Below are positions 6,322 through 8,567 of a stretch of DNA of 8,567 nucleotides, in pieces. A program made the translations under genes and the position numbers. The notes under the pieces were generated by a model. That model was not told where the DNA came from. It searched no databases and worked only from the letters and a program-made list of their open reading frames with translations. Positions within the stretch are counted from its first letter, which is position 1, and every line of letters begins with the position of its first letter. Origin of the DNA: Endomicrobium sp. (GTDB lineage: Bacteria > Elusimicrobiota > Endomicrobiia > Endomicrobiales > Endomicrobiaceae); contig JAISRM010000295.1 of assembly GCA_031273645.1 (NCBI GenBank), forward strand, positions 1 to 8,567, written 5' to 3'.

Positions 6322-6927
6322 TTACCATGACCTTGGAACCCAGTCAAACGTCCACTCTGCAACAAGCGGCTGTTTCCAGAATTTTCCTTCAACGCCGGTC
6401 GTTTTATCAACATGCAGCAAATATCCCTGAGCTTCGGGACTTTCAATAATGAAACGTATTTTATACGTGCCTGCGGGACCTATTTTTACATTAGCGCCGT
6501 AATGCGGACCGTCGCTTGCGCTCATAGGCATGAAGCTTCCCGCGCTGACTTTGCCTTTAGCGTCTTCAATTTCATATTTTACGGTCAAATTAGGAACAAA
6601 ATCTCCTGCGCCGTAGCCGAGATTGTTGTTTTCAAGAGCCGATATGTCGGCTTCAAGATGAACGTCGGATTGAGAAGCCGGAAGACTGTTGCCGGCAGGT
6701 TCCATATCGACAGGCTGAAAATAAACGCCTGCGACATTAAGAGGACCCAATTCAATATCGTCGCCCAACGGAAATTCTTCAAATCCCGCCGTTTCGCTTG
6801 GAGCCGCTGCCGCCGCTTTTGAATCCGCAGCTTTCGGCGCTTCTTCTTTAGCCGGAGAACATGCGTTTAATGCCCCTGCAACTACAAGACCCAACATCGC
6901 AAAAAATACAATCGCTTTCTTACTCAT
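6322..6927 (-). CDS. p19: P19-family periplasmic copper/iron-binding lipoprotein
   Basis: A 201-aa member of the P19/FetP/Tp34 iron-transport family, which binds Cu2+ and iron in the periplasm and feeds FTR1. The N-terminus has a lysine pair, a hydrophobic core and the lipobox-like LNAC with Cys23, so it is probably lipid-anchored. A low-complexity Ala/Lys/Glu tether (24-48) precedes the beta-sandwich domain. Ligand residues known from the family are all visible: His90 and Glu92 in DVHLEAD, Met135 and His142 in the FMPMSASDGPHYGAN segment, and His172 in YLLHVD. The spacing agrees with the E. coli FetP ligands H44/E46, M90/H97 and H127. I chose the ATG at 6927, not the in-frame ATG at 6984, because a strong AGGAGG (within 6935-6944) precedes it and it opens directly with the signal peptide. 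The upstream 57 nt hold a palindrome. It follows ftr1 by 61 nt. Confidence 0.95.
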   Translation of the reverse strand: MSKKAIVFFAMLGLVVAGALNACSPAKEEAPKAADSKAAAAAPSETAGFEEFPLGDDIELGPLNVAGVYFQPVDMEPAGNSLPASQSDVHLEADISALENNNLGYGAGDFVPNLTVKYEIEDAKGKVSAGSFMPMSASDGPHYGANVKIGPAGTYKIRFIIESPEAQGYLLHVDKTTGVEGKFWKQPLVAEWTFDWVPRSW

Positions 6928-6934
6928 GAAATAA

Positions 6935-6944
6935 CTTCCTCCTT
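6935..6944 (-). promoter_or_regulatory. Strong ribosome binding site deciding the p19 start
   Basis: AAGGAGGAAG on the minus strand, 7 nt before the ATG at 6927, is the strongest Shine-Dalgarno sequence in the operon. It rules against the upstream in-frame ATG at 6984. Its strength compared with the weak site of the DUF2318 gene fits high P19 production. Confidence 0.8.
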
Positions 6945-6950
6945 TTATTT

Positions 6951-6970
6951 TATGATCTTTAAAGATCATA
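6951..6970. other. Perfect 20-bp palindrome in the ftr1/p19 gap
   Basis: TATGATCTTT followed by its exact complement AAAGATCATA, in the 61-nt gap between the ftr1 stop and the p19 start. As RNA it would form an 8-bp stem with a TTAA loop, without a T-run, so it is not a typical terminator. It lies immediately upstream of the p19 ribosome binding site. It could be a processing or stabilising hairpin or a DNA-binding dyad; no regulator can be named. Confidence 0.6.
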
Positions 6971-6988
6971 CCGTTAAACTGCATATAT

Positions 6989-8194
6989 TTATGCGGTTTT
7001 TACCGCAATTTTTTGCGTTTTTTTCATTTTTCTGATATGTACGGCAAATAAAACTATAGTAAGAGCTAAAAGAAAAAGCTGAGGTATAAGAGTTTCTAAT
7101 GTGGGATAAATGCCAAGTATATCAACCGATCTTATCCACGATACCGGCGTAACGCTTATAACATTTCCTTCCTGAAGCTCTTTAATTCCCGATCCGGTAA
7201 AAGAAATAGACATGATAAACAGCAGAACGCTTGTTCCAAGGAAAAAAGGTTTAAGCGGCAGTTTTATGCTTAAAAAATTTATTAATATATAGATAATCAC
7301 AAGCGCGACGCAGCCTGCCGCAAGACCCGCCCAAACCATATTAAAATAAACAGACGTATTTGCGATAAGCGCCTGATAAAATAAAATAGTTTCTGCGCCC
7401 TCGCGAAAAACTGCAAGAAAAGCGGCAAAAGCAAGCGAAAACAGACCGCCTTTTGTAATCGATCCCTGCACTTTGCTTTTTATATAGTCTCCCCAAGCGT
7501 CTGCGCCGGCTTTTGAAACCATCCAATTGCTGACGTAAAATAAAACAAGCACAGCAATAAGCATAGTTACGCCTTCTACAATTTCCTGATTTGCTCCGCT
7601 CAAACTTGAAAGACGGTTTAAAATAAACGCCATAACAACGCTTGCGCCAAGCGCTATCAAAGCTCCGCCGTAAACTGCGCGCGTTTTGTCTTTATTTCCG
7701 CTGCGGCGTAAATACGCAATAATCGCGCCGACAATAATAATAGCTTCAAATCCTTCTCTTGCGATTATTAAAAACGAAGCGCCAAAAACGCCCGCCGCGC
7801 TTTCTTTTTTCCCGTCAAGCGCGTTTGCGTCTTCGCGAAGAAAAGAGACAAGTTTATCTAAAGCGGCTTTTACTTCCTGTTTTGGTTTTCCCGCGTTTAT
7901 AGCTTTTTTGATGAAACTAAACTGATATTCCACCTTTGCCGCGCGTTCCCCCGAAATATAAGCCATGACGGTTTTTTCAAAACCAAGTTTTTCATAATAG
8001 CCGAAATAAGCATGATCAACGCTGGCTTTCGACGCTTTTTTGTCTCCTGCGGCATATTTATTATACGCTTCGTCTGCAATGGCAGACATTTCATCGACAA
8101 CCTGATTCCATGTTTCATGTCCGCAAAAAGCCGTATTGGCAATAGAAAACAATAAAGCAAAAGATAAAACTGCAACTCTAAAAAGCTTATACAT
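6989..8194 (-). CDS. ftr1: FTR1-family high-affinity iron permease with periplasmic N-terminal domain
   Basis: Inner-membrane iron permease of 401 aa. It starts with a signal sequence (hydrophobic 7-23, likely cleavage near AFC-G, 24/25). A helical periplasmic domain of roughly 110 residues follows (26-133; HETWNQVVDEM, VDHAYFGYYEKLG). The permease proper has about seven TM segments from 136 to 386. The two hallmark iron motifs are present: REGFE (146-150) and REGAE (264-268), each inside a membrane helix. Family knowledge says these glutamates bind Fe3+ during transport. The periplasmic domain appears shorter than in the long FTR1 proteins of C. jejuni. It is the first gene of the operon; GAGGAG at 8203-8208 lies 8 nt before the ATG. 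It works with the P19 lipoprotein encoded next. There is no multicopper oxidase in the window, as is usual for P19-type systems. Confidence 0.96.
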   Translation of the reverse strand: MYKLFRVAVLSFALLFSIANTAFCGHETWNQVVDEMSAIADEAYNKYAAGDKKASKASVDHAYFGYYEKLGFEKTVMAYISGERAAKVEYQFSFIKKAINAGKPKQEVKAALDKLVSFLREDANALDGKKESAAGVFGASFLIIAREGFEAIIIVGAIIAYLRRSGNKDKTRAVYGGALIALGASVVMAFILNRLSSLSGANQEIVEGVTMLIAVLVLFYVSNWMVSKAGADAWGDYIKSKVQGSITKGGLFSLAFAAFLAVFREGAETILFYQALIANTSVYFNMVWAGLAAGCVALVIIYILINFLSIKLPLKPFFLGTSVLLFIMSISFTGSGIKELQEGNVISVTPVSWIRSVDILGIYPTLETLIPQLFLLALTIVLFAVHIRKMKKTQKIAVKTA

Positions 8195-8233
8195 TATAAT
8201 AACTCCTCTATTTTTATATGATTGTAAATTTTT

Positions 8234-8271
8234 TAGGGAAAACTATAAAGGTAGGGAAATTGTTTTTTAAA
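8234..8271 (-). promoter_or_regulatory. Candidate promoter/operator of the iron operon
   Basis: On the minus strand TATAGT (8247-8242) fits a -10 box. TTTAAA (8271-8266), 18 nt upstream, is a weak -35. The -10 is flanked by two identical 8-bp sequences, TAGGGAAA on the plus strand, at 8234-8241 and 8252-8259 with an 18-bp period. A repressor bound to these repeats would cover the promoter. The predicted transcript start would be roughly 40 nt before the ftr1 ATG. This is pattern reading only. Confidence 0.35.
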
Positions 8272-8311
8272 TAGCATAAAATGATGATTGAATGCTTTTA
8301 CAACATATTTT

Positions 8312-8350
8312 GCCGGAGAAAATAATCTATAAATATATATTTTTACCGGC
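8312..8350. repeat. Imperfect inverted repeat in the divergent intergenic region
   Basis: GCCGG (8312-8316) pairs with CCGGC (8346-8350). After one A-A mismatch, seven more pairs follow (8318-8324 with 8338-8344, one G-T), leaving a 13-nt AT-only-like loop. No T-run follows on either strand, so it is not an obvious terminator. It lies roughly midway between the two divergent genes and could be a regulator site or a remnant of a mobile repeat. Confidence 0.5.
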
Positions 8351-8518
8351 TCTAAACAAATCGCCCTTCCGCAATATTTTTTATCAGTATAAAAGATTTA
8401 GATAACTATAAAAAATAAATTTTATTTTGTCAAGGCTTCAAAGGCCTTCTGTCCTTTCAAAAATAAAATGATACCGAAAGGATAAGGATTTCAAAAATAA
8501 AAAGAGACAGTAAAATAT

Positions 8519-8548
8519 CTTAAAGAATCCTAAAAAGGAGGATTTAAG
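8519..8548 (+). promoter_or_regulatory. Ribosome binding site inside a potential hairpin
   Basis: AAGGAGGA (8535-8542) is a strong Shine-Dalgarno 8 nt before the ATG at 8551. CTTAA plus ATCCT (8519-8523, 8527-8531) can pair with AGGAT plus TTAAG (8539-8548), giving 10 bp with a 3-nt bulge and a 7-nt loop. This would hide half of the Shine-Dalgarno. It may be chance in AT-rich sequence. Confidence 0.4.
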
Positions 8549-8550
8549 GT

Positions 8551-8567
8551 ATGAAACAGCTGCATAA
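8551..8567 (+). CDS. 5' end of an unidentified plus-strand gene, cut by the window edge
   Basis: ATG AAA CAG CTG CAT followed by AA gives M-K-Q-L-H-(N/K). It is supported by the strong AAGGAGGA 8 nt upstream and by its divergent placement relative to the iron operon. Only five full codons are in the window, so the product cannot be identified. A short polar start of this type is compatible with a type IV pilin-like protein (basic leader before a GFTLIE motif) but equally with many others. Confidence 0.6.

Larger units (their letters stand above)
8195..8550. other. Divergent AT-rich intergenic region (356 nt)
   Basis: No credible gene lies here. It separates the minus-strand iron operon from a plus-strand gene starting at 8551 and should hold promoters for both. 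It contains two TAGGGAAA direct repeats, an imperfect 39-nt inverted repeat (8312-8350), a 14-bp direct repeat TTTCAAAAATAAAA at 8455-8468 and 8489-8502, a dyad with arms 8450-8458 and 8476-8484, and a hairpin that overlaps the ribosome binding site of the plus-strand gene. No convincing Fur box was found. Confidence 0.75.

Noticed and set aside
6412..6822. 136-aa plus-strand open frame opposite p19
   Set aside because: It is antisense to a clear P19 gene with all ligand residues and has no ribosome binding site or recognisable features.
6928..6984. Upstream ATG at 6984 as the p19 start
   Set aside because: It would put 19 polar residues in front of the lipoprotein signal peptide and place the palindrome inside the coding region; the strong AGGAGG serves the ATG at 6927.
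8271..8290. Fur box upstream of ftr1 (ATGATGATTGAATGC)
   Set aside because: Only the left half resembles TGATAAT; the right half does not match the dyad, so it is not better than chance in AT-rich DNA.
8395..8550. Riboswitch in the leader of the plus-strand gene
   Set aside because: Several dyads are present, but I could match none of the known conserved riboswitch cores, so it is left as unassigned leader structure.

Overview
The window carries one long minus-strand operon, running from about 8194 down to 335, that encodes a P19/FTR1-type iron-uptake system. It is flanked on the left by a tandem hairpin-repeat array (1-336) and on the right by an AT-rich divergent intergenic region (8195-8550). 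That region leads to the first codons of a plus-strand gene cut by the window edge. In order of transcription the genes are: FTR1-family iron permease, P19-type copper/iron-binding lipoprotein, DUF2318 cysteine-rich membrane protein, two FtsX/MacB-type ABC permeases, their ATPase, an exported FMN-binding-domain protein, and an ApbE-type FAD:protein FMN transferase.

The first six genes match, in content and order, the P19/FTR1 iron cluster known from Campylobacter jejuni (cj1658-cj1663) and, under Fet names, from enterobacteria. In C. jejuni that core is followed by thioredoxin-like proteins. Here that place is taken by an FMN-binding protein plus the enzyme that would flavinylate it. My reading (inference) is an envelope system in which P19 binds iron with copper help, FTR1 moves iron across the inner membrane, the ABC/DUF2318 part does auxiliary membrane work, and a flavin protein supplies or takes the electrons. 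The ApbE has no visible export signal. It sits one reading-frame shift away from being fused to the exported FMN-binding protein, the most intriguing detail in the window.

Most gene junctions are tight or overlapping (TAATG between DUF2318 and permease 1; a 7-nt overlap between ATPase and FMN-binding gene). Two junctions carry strong dyads: ftr1/p19 (a perfect palindrome) and p19/DUF2318 (two long hairpins, one followed by a T-run). This suggests higher expression of ftr1-p19 than of the rest. A terminator hairpin abuts the apbE stop codon, and the same hairpin family continues as the repeat array beyond it.

The organism is a bacterium with an AT-rich genome. Lipoprotein and periplasmic features and the known range of this cluster suggest a diderm (Gram-negative) cell. 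The style of the repeats and a possible pilin-like start at the right edge made me think of Elusimicrobiota/Endomicrobia, but this is a weak guess. I see no tRNA, rRNA, CRISPR array or transposase.
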